Source of the DNA: Hymenobacter swuensis DY53
GTDB lineage: Bacteria; Bacteroidota; Bacteroidia; Cytophagales; Hymenobacteraceae
Length of the DNA: 64,000 bases
Reading direction: 5' to 3'
NCBI RefSeq assembly: GCF_000576555.1
Contig: NZ_CP007145.1
Span: forward strand, 1,736,001-1,800,000
A model generated the notes under the pieces. The model had not been told where the DNA came from. It did no database searches and worked only from the letters and a program-made list of their open reading frames with translations. The translations under genes and the position numbers were made by a program. Of the stretch, positions 8,724 to 18,900 are shown in pieces. Each line of letters opens with the position of its first letter. The stretch's first letter is position 1.

Positions 8724-10652
8724 ATGTCCTTCCGCTCTTTCCTGTTTGCCGGCCTATTCACGGCCTCGCTTTCCACCCAGGCCCAGACCGCACCCGCGGC
8801 GCGGCCGATGTCGCAGCGCATGGCCGATGCGTTTATCAGCTGGCACCCCGATTCCATCCTCATCGGCAACCGCAAAACGGCCCGCTGGGACTACGAGCAG
8901 GGACTGATGCTGAAGGCGCTGGAACGGGTGTGGCAGCGCACCGGCGACGCCCGCTACTTCACCTACATCCAGAAGGACCTCGACCAGTTTGTGCGCCCCG
9001 ACGGCAGCATCCGCACTTACAAGCTGGAGGACTACAACCTCGACAACCTGACCACCGGCCACGCCTTGCTCACGCTGGGCCAGATGTCGGTGCCCCAGGC
9101 CGAGAAGTACCGGCTGGCGGCTCAGCAGTTGCGTAAGCAGCTGGAGGGGCAGCCGCGCACCAAGGCCGGCGGCTTCTGGCACAAGAAAGTGTACCCCAAC
9201 CAGATGTGGCTGGATGGCCTGTACATGGCCGAGCCCTTCTACGCCGAGTACAGCCAGGCCTTCAACCAGCCCGCCGGCTTCGACGATGTGGCTAAGCAGT
9301 TTGCGCTGATTGAAAAGAACCTCACCGACCCCAAAACCGGCCTGATGTACCACGGCTACGATGAAAGTCGGGAGCAGCAGTGGGCCAATAAAACCACCGG
9401 CCAGTCGGCCAATTTCTGGGACCGGGGCCTGGGCTGGTACGCTATGGCGCTGGTGGATGTTCTGGATTATTTCCCCCAGCACCACCCGCAGCGCCAGCAG
9501 CTCATCCAAAATGTGCAGCGCCTCGCGCCGGTGCTGGTGAAGTACCAGGATGCCACCGCTGGCACCTGGGCGCTGGTGATGGACCAGGCCGCCCGCAAGG
9601 GCAATTACCAGGAGGCTTCTGGCAGCAGCATGTTCGTGTATTTCCTGCAGAAGGGTGTGCGCATGGGCTACCTCGATAAGAAATACGCCGCCGCCGCCCG
9701 CCGCGGCTACGACGGCCTGCTGAAGCAGTTTGTGGCCGAGGAAAACGGCACGCTGGCCTTCAACGGCACCGTGAGCGTGGGCGGCCTCGGTGGCAAGCCC
9801 TACCGCGACGGCAGCTTCGAGTATTACCTCACCGAGCCGCTGCGCAAGAACGACCTGAAAGGCGTGGGCCCGTTCATTCTGGCCAGCGTGGAGATGGAAA
9901 CCGCTGCCAGCACCGTGGGAACCGGCAAAACCGTGGCCGTGGACAACTACTTCAACCACGAGCTGCGCAAAAACGCCCTGACCGGCCAGCCCGAAACCTG
10001 GCACTACACCTGGGATGACCGCACCCACGGCGGCTTCTACTTCTGGGGCCAGCAATTCCGCGACCTGGGCGCGAAAACCGCCACCATCAGCACCGCGCCC
10101 ACGGCCGCCGCACTCAAAGGCGTGGACGTGTTCATCATCGTGGACCCCGACACCCGGAAGGAAACCCCGCAGCCCAACTTCGTGCAGCCCGCCGATGTGC
10201 AGGTGTTCACCAAGTGGGTGAAGGACGGCGGCACACTGGTGCTCATGGCCAACGACACCAGCAACTGCGAAATCCCGCGCTTCAACACCCTAGCTCGGGC
10301 CTTCGGGATGGAGTTCTTACCCCTGAACCTGAACATGGTGAAAGGCAGCGAATTCGAGCAGGGCCGAGTGACTATTCCGGCCGGCAACGCCGTCTTCAAA
10401 ACCGCTAAATCGGCCTACATCAAGGAGCTGGCCCCGCTGAAAGTGCAGGCTTCGGCCACGCCGCTCGTGAAGATGGGCGAACATACCGTCATTGCTACCG
10501 CCAAAGTGGGCAAGGGCACCGTGCTGGCCGTCGGCGACCCGTGGCTGTACAACGAGTACGTGGACGGCCGCAAGATTCCGGCCTCATTCGAGAACTACAA
10601 CGCCGCCCACGACCTGGCGACCTGGCTGCTGCAACAGTCCGGCCGCAAATAG
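8724..10652 (+). CDS. Unsaturated rhamnogalacturonyl hydrolase (GH105) with C-terminal DUF4350/ThuA-like domain
   Basis: The signal peptide covers about residues 1-20 (MSFRSFLFAGLFTASLSTQAQ). Residues about 25-390 are an (alpha/alpha)6 GH105 domain with RWDYEQGLMLKALERV, NQMWLDGLYMAEPF (Asp164 at the position of the catalytic acid) and NFWDRGLGWYAMALVD. GH105 enzymes remove the unsaturated uronate left by pectin and rhamnogalacturonan lyases, giving the substrate for KdgF/KduI. Residues about 405-640 form a second domain (DNYFNHELRK, VDVFIIVDPDT, WVKDGGTLVLMANDT, GDPWLYNEY) resembling DUF4350/ThuA-type glutamine-amidotransferase-like folds. Plain GH105 enzymes are about 370-400 residues, so this is a two-domain form. 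Confidence 0.88.
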   Translation: MSFRSFLFAGLFTASLSTQAQTAPAARPMSQRMADAFISWHPDSILIGNRKTARWDYEQGLMLKALERVWQRTGDARYFTYIQKDLDQFVRPDGSIRTYKLEDYNLDNLTTGHALLTLGQMSVPQAEKYRLAAQQLRKQLEGQPRTKAGGFWHKKVYPNQMWLDGLYMAEPFYAEYSQAFNQPAGFDDVAKQFALIEKNLTDPKTGLMYHGYDESREQQWANKTTGQSANFWDRGLGWYAMALVDVLDYFPQHHPQRQQLIQNVQRLAPVLVKYQDATAGTWALVMDQAARKGNYQEASGSSMFVYFLQKGVRMGYLDKKYAAAARRGYDGLLKQFVAEENGTLAFNGTVSVGGLGGKPYRDGSFEYYLTEPLRKNDLKGVGPFILASVEMETAASTVGTGKTVAVDNYFNHELRKNALTGQPETWHYTWDDRTHGGFYFWGQQFRDLGAKTATISTAPTAAALKGVDVFIIVDPDTRKETPQPNFVQPADVQVFTKWVKDGGTLVLMANDTSNCEIPRFNTLARAFGMEFLPLNLNMVKGSEFEQGRVTIPAGNAVFKTAKSAYIKELAPLKVQASATPLVKMGEHTVIATAKVGKGTVLAVGDPWLYNEYVDGRKIPASFENYNAAHDLATWLLQQSGRK

Positions 10653-10711
10653 CGGCGCACACCCGGGCCGGCCGTTTAGTGAGTGTGCCGCTGGCCCAGG
10701 TGCTGCCGCCC

Positions 10712-10788
10712 GTCATTCCGACCAACGGGAGGAGTCTGAGGTTCGGCCCAGCCGGATTCCGCAGAAGCCACCGGTTGGTCGAAATGAT
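10712..10788. repeat. Intergenic imperfect hairpin, type J
   Basis: The arms GTCATTCCGACCAACGG (10712-10728) and CCGGTTGGTCGAAATGAT (10771-10788) are inverted with one mismatch in the main stem. This is a different sequence family from the type A hairpin just downstream. It is non-coding. Confidence 0.7.
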
Positions 10789-10824
10789 GGTTTTTGGTCT
10801 TACCTGCAACAACCCAACTCCATC

Positions 10825-10922
10825 TGTCATCCTGAGCGGAGCGAAGGATCTTCAGTTGAACGACAATCGTGAAAACGACTCGTGCTGATGTGTTAAGGTC
10901 CTTCGCTCCGCTCAGGATGACA
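10825..10922. repeat. Intergenic hairpin, type A copy 1
   Basis: A perfect 24-bp inverted repeat (10825-10848 and 10899-10922) begins TGTCATCCTGAGCGGAGCG and encloses a 50-base variable loop. Related copies lie at 30732-30818, 59261-59346, 62815-62913 and, as a half copy, at 12764-12792. It ends 22 bases before the GH43 start codon. Confidence 0.9.
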
Positions 10923-10944
10923 GGAGGTTTTAAACCGTCTCCGT

Positions 10945-12567
10945 ATGAAGTTTCGTCTGTTTCTGCTGGCTTTTCTGCTGCCGCTGGCCACCCGTGCTCA
11001 ATCGACTATCTCGCAGGTGTGGGTGGCGGATCTGGGCAACGGCAGCTACAAAAACCCTGTTCTCTACGCCGACTACTCCGACCCCGATGTGGTGCGCGTG
11101 GGCCCGGATTATTACCTCACGTCGTCCAGCTTCAACAGCGCACCCGGCCTGCAAATTCTGCACTCCCGCGACCTGGTGAACTGGACAATTATCGGGGCCG
11201 CGTTCAGTCAGCAACTGCCTTTGGCGCGCTACAACCAGGCCCAGCACGGCAACGGCGTGTGGGCCCCGGCCATCCGCTACCACAAAAAGGAGTTCTACAT
11301 TTATTATCCTGATCCAGACTTAGGCCTGTTCGTAACCAAGGCTAAAAACCCGGCCGGGCCCTGGAGTACGCCTATCTGCATAAAGGAAGCCCGGGGCTGG
11401 ATTGACCCCTGCCCGCTCTGGGACGAGGACGGCCAAGCTTACTTGGTGCACGGCTTTGCCGGCTCGCGGGCGGGTTTTAAGAGCGTGCTGGCCGTGAGCC
11501 GGATGAGCCCCGACGGCCTGCGCTTGCTGGGCGACGAGGTGCTGGTATTCGACGGCCACGACCAGCACCCCACCATCGAGGGCCCCAAGTTCTACAAGCG
11601 CCACGGCTACTACTACATTTTCGCGCCGGGTGGGGGCGTGAGCACCGGCTGGCAGGTGGTGCTACGGTCCAAAAACGTGTTCGGCCCTTACGAAGACCGT
11701 ATTGTGATGAACCAGGGCAAAACGCCCATCAACGGCCCGCACCAGGGTGCCTGGGTAGATACGCCCGATGGTAAGCAGGATTGGTTTCTGCACTTCCAAG
11801 ATCAGGGCCCCTATGGTCGCGTGGTGCACCTGCAGCCGATGCAGTGGCGCAACGACTGGCCCATCATCGGCGAAGACCCAGACGGTGACGGCATGGGCCA
11901 GCCCGTTCTCACGCATCGCAAACCCGCCGTACGCGGCCCGCAGCCCCTGGCCACGCCCGCCACGTCCGACGAGTTCAGCAGCGCCGCGTTGGGGCTGCAG
12001 TGGCAGTGGCACGCCAATCCGCAGCCGGGCTGGGCGTTTCTGAACCAGAGCACGGGCACGTTGCGCGTGTACTCGGTGCCGCTGCCGGAAGGCACCAGGA
12101 ACCTGTGGCCGGTGCCCAATCTGCTGCTGCAGAAGCTGCCTGCCGAGCAGTTCACAGCCACCGCCAAGCTCACCGTCACGCCCCGCATCGAAGGTGAAAA
12201 GGTCGGCCTCGTGATGATGGGCCTCGACTACGCCACGCTCACCCTGACCAACACCGGCGGCCAGCTGCAGCTAAGTCAGACGGTGTGCAAAGAGGCCGAC
12301 AAACTTAGCCCGGAAGTGGCTGGTGCGCCCGTTTCCGTACCCGTGCGCCAGCCCGTGTACCTGCGTGTAGCTATGCAGCCCGGCGCGAAATGCCAGTTTA
12401 GCTATAGCCTCGACGGTCGGGCTTTCACGCCACTAGGCACCGTGTTTCAGGCCCGGGAAGGCAAGTGGATTGGCGCGAAAATGGGCCTGTTCTACACCCG
12501 TCCAAGCCAGACCAACGACGCCGGTACCGCCGACGTGGACTGGTTTCGGGTGGAGGCAGTGAAATGA
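10945..12567 (+). CDS. Secreted glycoside hydrolase family 43 (beta-xylosidase/alpha-L-arabinofuranosidase type)
   Basis: The 540-residue product has signal peptide MKFRLFLLAFLLPLATRA. A five-bladed propeller catalytic domain spans about residues 25-330. YADYSDPDVVRVGPDYY carries the catalytic-base Asp of GH43. The segments WIDPCPLWDEDGQAYLVHG and TIEGPKFYKRHGYYYIFAPGGG follow, the second with the catalytic-acid Glu in IEGPK. A C-terminal beta-sandwich (about 345-538, GH43_C2-like) includes GEKVGLVMMGLDYATL. It would remove arabinose or xylose side chains from pectic arabinan or xylogalacturonan; the exact specificity cannot be read from sequence. It follows GH105 in the same direction. Confidence 0.88.
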   Translation: MKFRLFLLAFLLPLATRAQSTISQVWVADLGNGSYKNPVLYADYSDPDVVRVGPDYYLTSSSFNSAPGLQILHSRDLVNWTIIGAAFSQQLPLARYNQAQHGNGVWAPAIRYHKKEFYIYYPDPDLGLFVTKAKNPAGPWSTPICIKEARGWIDPCPLWDEDGQAYLVHGFAGSRAGFKSVLAVSRMSPDGLRLLGDEVLVFDGHDQHPTIEGPKFYKRHGYYYIFAPGGGVSTGWQVVLRSKNVFGPYEDRIVMNQGKTPINGPHQGAWVDTPDGKQDWFLHFQDQGPYGRVVHLQPMQWRNDWPIIGEDPDGDGMGQPVLTHRKPAVRGPQPLATPATSDEFSSAALGLQWQWHANPQPGWAFLNQSTGTLRVYSVPLPEGTRNLWPVPNLLLQKLPAEQFTATAKLTVTPRIEGEKVGLVMMGLDYATLTLTNTGGQLQLSQTVCKEADKLSPEVAGAPVSVPVRQPVYLRVAMQPGAKCQFSYSLDGRAFTPLGTVFQAREGKWIGAKMGLFYTRPSQTNDAGTADVDWFRVEAVK

Positions 12568-12577
12568 GAAACCGGGG

Positions 12578-12674
12578 TAGAGACGCAAAATATTGCGTCT
12601 CATCGTTGCTGACGTTGTTCGAACCGTGCCTTGCCGCATCGTTCAACGACGAGACGCAAAATATTGCGTCTCTA
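12578..12674. repeat. Intergenic paired palindromes, type D copy 1
   Basis: Two copies of a GAGACGCAAAATATTGCGTCTC palindrome-like unit flank about 50 bases (12578-12601 and 12651-12674). A single related unit is at 59209-59237. Each could form its own hairpin or pair with the other. It lies between the convergent GH43 and lacI genes. Confidence 0.8.
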
Positions 12675-12763
12675 CAGCCGCGTAGAACAGCGCCGCCGTG
12701 GTTACGGTCTGGCGGCTAAATGAGCCTCCAGACTGGAGCACCTATACTACCTGCGTCAACGTG

Positions 12764-12792
12764 ATAAGGTCCTTCGCAAGCTCAGGATGACA
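12764..12792. repeat. Solo half of type A hairpin
   Basis: Only the right arm of the type A repeat (AAGGTCCTTCG, CTCAGGATGACA) is present, ending 8 bases from the lacI stop codon. No left arm was seen nearby, suggesting a decayed or half-lost copy. Confidence 0.7.
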
Positions 12793-12800
12793 GTGTTTGT

Positions 12801-13829
12801 TTACAGCTTCACCGCTTCCAGGCGCGTTGAACTGCGCACGATCAGCTCGGTGGCAATCTGCACGGTTTCGATGGGGAGGGCGCGAAGCTTGCGCTCAATC
12901 TGGTCGATGAGGCGCTCGGCGGCTACTTGACCGATTTCCTGGGCGGGCTGCACTACGGTACTCAGTGGCGGGTCCAGCAGGTCGGCCACGTTGAGGTTGG
13001 TGAAGCCGATCAGTGACACGTCGTCGGGAATGTGCAGGTTACGCTGGCGTAGGGCCTGCAGGCAGCCCACGGCCAGGCGGTCGGAGGCCGTGAAGAAGGC
13101 GTCGGGCGGCGACTCCAGGTGCATCAACTCGTCTACCATCGGGCCCACCTCATCGGGACCGAAAGTGCCATAGCGAATCAGGGTTTCGTCGAATTCTAAG
13201 CCGTTTTGCTCCAGCGCGGCGCGGTAGCCCGCCAAGCGCTCCTGTGTGATGCTGAGCCAGGGTTGAATGGTGAGGTGGGCAATGCGGCGGCGCCCGCTTC
13301 GGATCAGGTGCTCAGTGGCGGCAAAGGCTCCACCGAAGTTATCGGCCACTACCTTAGTCACGTTCAGCTCGCTGGAAACCCGGTCGAACAGCACCAGCGG
13401 CACGTTTTTATCCAGCACGTCCTGCAGGTGCGTCACGTCGGAGGTTTCACTTGACAGCGACATAAGTAGCCCGTCCACCTTGCGCGACATGGCCTGCTGC
13501 ACGTTGGCCATTTCCCGTTCGTAGCTTTCCTGGCTCTGGAAGATGATAACGTGGTAGCCGCGGTTGTAGGCAATGGCCTCGATGCCGTTGATGGCCTGCG
13601 AGAAAAAGTAGTTGGCCACCTGGGGCAGAATCACGCCGATGGCGCGGCTGGCGCTGCCCTTCAGGCTGAGCGCAATAGGGTTGGGGCGGTAGTTGAGCCG
13701 CTCGGCGCACTCCATCACCAGCCGCTTGGTTTCGGGGTTGATTTCGTAGCTGCCCCGCAGCGCCCGTGATACCGTGGAAGTGGAGATGCCCAGCTCGCGG
13801 GCAATGTCTTTGATGGTGTAAACTTCCAC
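12801..13829 (-). CDS. LacI/GalR-family transcriptional regulator of the uronate/pectin locus
   Basis: The 342-residue product has the LacI architecture. The N-terminal helix-turn-helix is YTIKDIARELGISTSTVSRALRG and is followed by hinge-helix residues NYRPNPIALSLKG. The periplasmic-binding-protein-like sensor domain spans about 60-335 (IGVILPQVANYFFSQAINGIE, DAFFTASDRLAVGCLQAL). It is cytoplasmic. It faces kduD-kduI across a 317-bp divergent promoter region containing a conserved 33-bp element (13996-14028). A near copy lies upstream of susC-1 and a related one before uxaC. By analogy with KdgR-type LacI regulators the effector is probably a uronate intermediate such as 2-keto-3-deoxygluconate, which is inference. 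No hybrid two-component regulator is encoded in the locus, so this protein is the best local candidate. Confidence 0.9.
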   Translation of the reverse strand: MEVYTIKDIARELGISTSTVSRALRGSYEINPETKRLVMECAERLNYRPNPIALSLKGSASRAIGVILPQVANYFFSQAINGIEAIAYNRGYHVIIFQSQESYEREMANVQQAMSRKVDGLLMSLSSETSDVTHLQDVLDKNVPLVLFDRVSSELNVTKVVADNFGGAFAATEHLIRSGRRRIAHLTIQPWLSITQERLAGYRAALEQNGLEFDETLIRYGTFGPDEVGPMVDELMHLESPPDAFFTASDRLAVGCLQALRQRNLHIPDDVSLIGFTNLNVADLLDPPLSTVVQPAQEIGQVAAERLIDQIERKLRALPIETVQIATELIVRSSTRLEAVKL

Positions 13830-13995
13830 GGGTAAAAGCGGACTGAAGGTGAGACGAAAGGAGCAGAGCGAGTGGGTACTTACTAAAGTACAAGAACGAA
13901 GCTAGTGATTACCCACCGGCTCCGGGCCGGAAAAGTAGCGATACCGGGTGAATTTATGGAAATCAGCCTCGCAAAAACCGTTCTGGCGGTACGTT

Positions 13996-14028
13996 GGCAA
14001 CGTTCCCGACATCGTTTGCGCAAATTAT
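13996..14028 (+). promoter_or_regulatory. Putative LacI-family operator O2 in the lacI-kduD divergent region
   Basis: This element differs from 1350-1382 at only three of 33 positions, all A/T swaps. It contains AACGTTCCCG and the palindrome TTTGCGCAAA. It sits 119 bases before kduD and 167 bases before the lacI start, suited to controlling both divergent transcripts, including autoregulation. The rest of the 13830-14146 spacer shows no gene or hairpin. Confidence 0.75.
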
Positions 14029-14146
14029 TAAGATGATATTCTTCCGAATGGAAAAGGCTTCCTGTAACCTTAATCATGTCGATTGACCACCGGCGGTTTT
14101 AAAACTACACCGGTCTTCTTCGAAAAGTTTACAACGCCTTCTGCTC

Positions 14147-14917
14147 ATGTCGCTTGCCGCCTCCTTTGATTTAACAGGTAAAGTCGCCCTGGTAACCGGC
14201 TGCAACCGGGGTATCGGGCAGGCTATGGCGCTGGGGCTGGCCGAAGCCGGCGCCGACATCATCGGTGTATCGGCCACGCTGGCCCTGGAAGGCTCCGACA
14301 CGGCGCAGCAGGTGCAGGCTTTGGGCCGGCAGTTTCACGCCTACCAGGCCGACTTCAGCCGCCGCGCCGCCGTGGATGCCTTCCTGGAACAGGTGCAGCA
14401 GGATTTCCCCCGCATCGATATTCTGATCAACAACGCCGGCACCATCCGGCGCGCCCCCGCCGCCGAGCACGCCGACGCCGACTGGGACAACGTACTAGCC
14501 ATCAACCTCGACGCCCCGTTCCGGCTGGCCCGGGCTATTGGGGGCCGGATGCTGGCGCAGGGCTCGGGCAAAATCATTTTCACGGCCTCGCTGCTTACGT
14601 TTCAGGGCGGCATCAACGTGCCGGGCTACGCGGCCAGTAAGGGCGCCATCGGCTCCTTGGTGAAGGCGCTGGCTAACGAGTGGGCGGGCCGGGGCGTGAA
14701 CGTGAATGCCATTGCCCCCGGCTACATCGCCACCGACAACACTGAAGCTTTGCGCCAGGACCTTGAGCGCAGCAGCAGCATCCTGGGCCGCATCCCGGCC
14801 GGCCGCTGGGGCCAGCCCGACGACTTCAAAGGCCCGACGGTCTTCCTCGCTTCCGAAGCCGCCAGCTACGTCCACGGCACCATCCTCACCGTGGATGGCG
14901 GCTGGATGGGACGGTAG
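14147..14917 (+). CDS. kduD: 2-dehydro-3-deoxy-D-gluconate 5-dehydrogenase
   Basis: The 256-residue product is a classical short-chain dehydrogenase. The cofactor-binding motif is GCNRGIG within LTGKVALVTGCNRGIGQAM. NNAG follows at about residue 93, the catalytic Ser lies in the TASLLTFQGG segment, and YAASKGA provides the catalytic Tyr and Lys. A C-terminal GRIPAGRWGQPDDFKG and LTVDGGW complete the family pattern. KduD reduces 2,5-diketo-3-deoxygluconate to 2-keto-3-deoxygluconate. The KduD assignment over other SDRs rests on the MALGLAEAGADI region and on kduI following directly. It probably starts the kduD-kduI transcription unit. Confidence 0.9.
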   Translation: MSLAASFDLTGKVALVTGCNRGIGQAMALGLAEAGADIIGVSATLALEGSDTAQQVQALGRQFHAYQADFSRRAAVDAFLEQVQQDFPRIDILINNAGTIRRAPAAEHADADWDNVLAINLDAPFRLARAIGGRMLAQGSGKIIFTASLLTFQGGINVPGYAASKGAIGSLVKALANEWAGRGVNVNAIAPGYIATDNTEALRQDLERSSSILGRIPAGRWGQPDDFKGPTVFLASEAASYVHGTILTVDGGWMGR

Positions 14918-15046
14918 AGTAACTGAGTAAGCGGAGTAACTGAGTTAACCGTTCTGACATCAGCACATACAACTACTCAGTTACTCCACTTACTCAGTTA
15001 CTCTGCCCTTACTCAGCTACTCAGCTACTCACTTACTCAGTTACTC
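14917..15046. repeat. Intergenic ACTCAGTTACTC-rich inverted and tandem repeat, type G
   Basis: Arms at 14917-14945 and 14975-15003 are inverted with 28 of 29 matches and built from GAGTAACTGA units. Further tandem ACTCAGCTACTC units run to 15046, four bases before the kduI ATG. The element starts at the last base of the kduD stop codon, so it fills the whole kduD-kduI gap. Confidence 0.85.
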
Positions 15047-15050
15047 AAAC

Positions 15051-15881
15051 ATGCGTCAGTATTACGCCATCGGCCCGCGCGAAACAGCGGCAATGAACAC
15101 TGCCGAGCTGCGGGAGAATTTCCTGCTCGAAAACCTGTTTGTGGCCGGTGATATTCAATTGGTGTACACGCACTACGACCGGATGATGGTGGGTGGCGTG
15201 GTGCCCACGGCCGCGCCCATTGCGTTGCCAAACCCCGCTAATCTGAAAGCCGACTTCTTTTTGCAGCGCCGGGAGCTGGGCATCCTCAATATTGGGGCGG
15301 CTGGTACCGTGACGGTGGACGGCACCGCCTACGAGCTGGGCCGCCAGGACTGCCTGTACGTGGGTCGCGGTGCCCGAGAAGTGGTTTTTGCCAGCCTTGA
15401 ATCCGCCACGCCAGCTAAGTTCTACCTGCTTTCCACGCCGGCTCACGCCAGCTGCCCCACCACCCGCCTCACGCAGGCCGAGGCCACGCCCGTGACCATG
15501 GGCGCGCTGGAAACCGCCAATCAGCGCACCATCTACAAGTACATCTACTCCGAAGGCATCCAAAGCTGCCAGCTGGTGATGGGCCTCACGCAGCTGCACG
15601 CCGGCAGCGTCTGGAATACCATGCCCGCCCACACCCACGACCGGCGCATGGAAGCCTACCTCTACTTCGATTTGCCCGAGGGCCAGCGCGTGCTGCACCT
15701 CATGGGCCAGCCCCAGGAAACCCGCCATTTGTGGGTAGGTGAGGGGCAGGCCATTCTTTCCCCGCCGTGGTCCATTCACTCGGGCTGCGGCACGGCCGGC
15801 TACACCTTCATCTGGGGGATGGGCGGCGAAAACCAGGAGTACACCGACATGGACCCCGCGCCTATTGCGGAACTGCGCTAG
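15051..15881 (+). CDS. kduI: 5-dehydro-4-deoxy-D-glucuronate isomerase (4-deoxy-L-threo-5-hexosulose-uronate ketol-isomerase)
   Basis: The 276-residue product matches the usual KduI length. Characteristic segments are MRQYYAIGPRE, LFVAGDIQLVYTHYDRMMVGG, LGILNIGAAGTVTVDG and the metal-binding cupin strand MPAHTHDRRMEAYLYFDLPE, with the Zn ligands His, His and Glu. It ends with IHSGCGTAGYTFIWGMGGENQ. The cytoplasmic enzyme isomerises the linear unsaturated-uronate product to 2,5-diketo-3-deoxygluconate, the KduD substrate. It is separated from kduD only by a repeat, so the two are likely co-transcribed. Confidence 0.94.
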   Translation: MRQYYAIGPRETAAMNTAELRENFLLENLFVAGDIQLVYTHYDRMMVGGVVPTAAPIALPNPANLKADFFLQRRELGILNIGAAGTVTVDGTAYELGRQDCLYVGRGAREVVFASLESATPAKFYLLSTPAHASCPTTRLTQAEATPVTMGALETANQRTIYKYIYSEGIQSCQLVMGLTQLHAGSVWNTMPAHTHDRRMEAYLYFDLPEGQRVLHLMGQPQETRHLWVGEGQAILSPPWSIHSGCGTAGYTFIWGMGGENQEYTDMDPAPIAELR

Positions 15882-15899
15882 CTCCCCAGGCCCGCGCAG

Positions 15900-15935
15900 C
15901 ACCAGTTCCCACACCAATTCCCACACCAGTTCGTC
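15900..15935 (+). repeat. Three 12-bp tandem repeats directly before susC-2
   Basis: The units CACCAGTTCCCA, CACCAATTCCCA and CACCAGTTCGTC abut the susC-2 ATG at 15936. They replace any recognisable ribosome-binding sequence. Copy-number slippage here could change spacing to the start codon. Confidence 0.7.
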
Positions 15936-18900
15936 ATGAAAAAAAATCTACTGTTGCTGGCTCCCTTGTTGGCGGCCGTCGCAGCTCCCGCCTGGGCCCA
16001 GGAACGTCGCGTTCAAGGGGTTGTTAAGTCGGATAAGGGCGAGGCCTTGCCCGGCGTGACGGTGGTGGTGAAAGGCACCACTGCCGGCGCCAGCACCGAC
16101 GGCGAAGGCCGCTTCAGCTTGGCCGTGCCTGCCAACGCCACCCTGCGCTTCAGCTACATCGGCTTCCTGCCGTTCGAGGTAGCAGTAGGCGACCGAACCG
16201 ACTTCAGCGTAGCGCTGAAGGAGGACAGTAAGACGCTCGACGACGTGGTGGTCATCGGCTACCAGGCCGTGCAGCGCCGCGACGTGACGGGCTCGGTATC
16301 GTCGGTGAGTGCCCAGCAGATCAAGGATATTCCGGTAAACTCCGCCGCCGAGGCCCTGACCGGCCGGCTGGCGGGCGTGCAGCTGACCTCATCGGAAGGC
16401 ACGCCCGGCAACCAGGACGTGCGGGTGCGGGTGCGGGGCGGGGGCTCTATTACCCAGGACAACTCGCCGCTCTATATCGTGGACGGCATCCAAATTGAAA
16501 ACGCGCTGAGCGTGATTGCGCCCCAGGATATTGCCTCTGTGGACGTGCTCAAGGATGCTTCGGCCACGGCCATTTATGGGGCGCGCGGGGCCAACGGCGT
16601 CGTGATTATCACCACCAAAAAGGGCATCGAGGGCAAAACCGTCATCAGCTACAACGGCTTTGCCGGCTTCCGTCGCATCAGCAAGAAGCTAGGTGTACTC
16701 AAGCCCGATGATTACCTCAACTACCAGTTTGAGCGCGCCCAGCAAGCCGGCGCGGCCGGGCAGGGCGGCCTGAGCACGTTCGCCAAGCTGTTTGGCTCGC
16801 GCAATTATATGAGCGACACGCTCACCCGCGCCCGCCAAGCCCCGTTTATTGACTGGCAGGATGAGATTTTCGGGCGCGACGCTTTCCAGCAGACGCATAA
16901 CCTGTCGGTAGCCGGCGGGGTGAAGGGTACCACCTACTCGCTGAGCCTGACCCACAACGACGAGGACGGCATCCAGCGCGGCTCCGACTACACCCGCAAC
17001 CTGGTCAACTTCCGCTTCGATACCAAAGCCACCGAGAAGCTGCGTGTAGGCCTGAATTTGCGCTTCAACGACCAGATTACCAACGGTGCCGGCACCTCTA
17101 CCTCGGGTTCCAGCGTGACCTCCCGCCTGCGCAACACGGTGCAGTACATGCCGCTTTCGGTGCCCAACTCCTCGGGCGTGGTGGTGGACCCCAACACCTT
17201 CGACGACGACTTCTTCACCAACTCCTCGCTGGTCAACCCGCTCATCACCATCGACAGCGAGTACCGCCGTGACAAGCGCCGCACCTTCAACATCGGGGGC
17301 AACGTGGGCCTGGAGCTGATGAAGGGCCTTACCTTCCGCTCTACGGCCGGTATCGACATCACCAATTTCGACCTGAGCACGTTCAACGGCCGGTTTTCGC
17401 CCACCATCCGGCAGGCGGCCGGCGGCTACCTGAACCTGCCGTTTGCCACCATCACCACGGCCAACCAGCTCACGTTCAATAACAGCAACGTGCTGGATTA
17501 CTCGCTGGCCACCGGCAAGCACCAGATTGGCGTGCTGCTGGGCGAGGAAACCTACCAGCAGCAAACCAAGCAGCAATACATCCAGACCAACTACCTGCCG
17601 CTGGATATTACCGCTGAGCGGGCCTTGGCCAACATCAACCAGGGTGTGCTGCCGGCCGGCGTAACGGCCCAGCCCGTGCTGCCCAATACCAGTATCCCGA
17701 ATGACTACCGCCTACTCTCGGGCTTCGGCCGGCTGACGTACTCATTTGATGATAAATACCTGTTCACGGGCACGTTCCGGGCCGATGGCTCGTCGAAGTT
17801 CCGCGACGGGAACCGCTGGGGCTACTTCCCGGGCGCATCGGTGGCCTGGCGCATTTCCAAGGAGGAGTTCTTCAAGGGCGTACCGGCCGTGTCGGACCTG
17901 AAATTCCGCCTCAGCTACGGGCAGGCCGGCAACAACCGCATCAACGACTTCCTGTACGACCAGCTGTTCGGGGCCGGCAACGCGCCGTACTACCTCAACC
18001 ACCTGCAGGTGCTGGGCTCCTCGGCCACCACGCTGCCCAACCCCGACCTGAAGTGGGAAGTAACCACCTCCCGCGACTTCGGAGTGGACCTGGCGCTGTG
18101 GGACAACCGGGTGCAGTTTACCGGCGACATCTACTACAACACCACGACCGATCTGCTCATCAACCGGCCCATTCCGCCGTTCCTGGGCTACACCAGCCAG
18201 CTCCAGAACATCGGCAAAACCTCCAACAAGGGCATCGAGCTGCAGTTGACGGGTAACATCGTCAGCAAGCCCAACTTCACCTGGACGGCCACGGCCAACG
18301 CCTCCCTGAACCGGGGCAAGATTGAAAGCCTGGGCTCGGGGCTGGAGGAAATTCCGGGTATTGCCTCGGGTTGGGCTGGCACTGCCCTCAACCGCGACTA
18401 CGTGGCCCGCGTGGGCCAGCCGGTGGGGCAGATGTTCGGGTACGTGACGGACGGCTACCTGACCGCCGACGACTTTGAAACCTACAACACCACTACCCAG
18501 ACCTGGACGCCCAAGGCCGGCTTGGTGAACAACCTGGGTCTGATCGGCGAAACGGCCTTCCGTCCCGGCCTCATCAAGCTCAAGGACCTGAACGGGGACG
18601 GCCTGATCAACGACCAGGACCAGACGGTTATCGGCGACGCCAACCCCAAGGTGGCCGGCGGCCTGAACCAGCAGTTCACGTTCCATAACTTCGACGCCAG
18701 CGTATTCCTCAACTTCGTGCTGGGCAACGACATCTACAACGCCAACAAGCTGGAGTTCACCTCCAACACGGCCAATACCGTGTTCAGCAACGTGCTGGAT
18801 GTGATGGAGGACCGCTACCGCACCATCAACGCCGACGGCACGCCCATTACCGATCTGGCTACGTTGCGCCAGGTAAACCAGAACGCCAGCATCTGGACGC

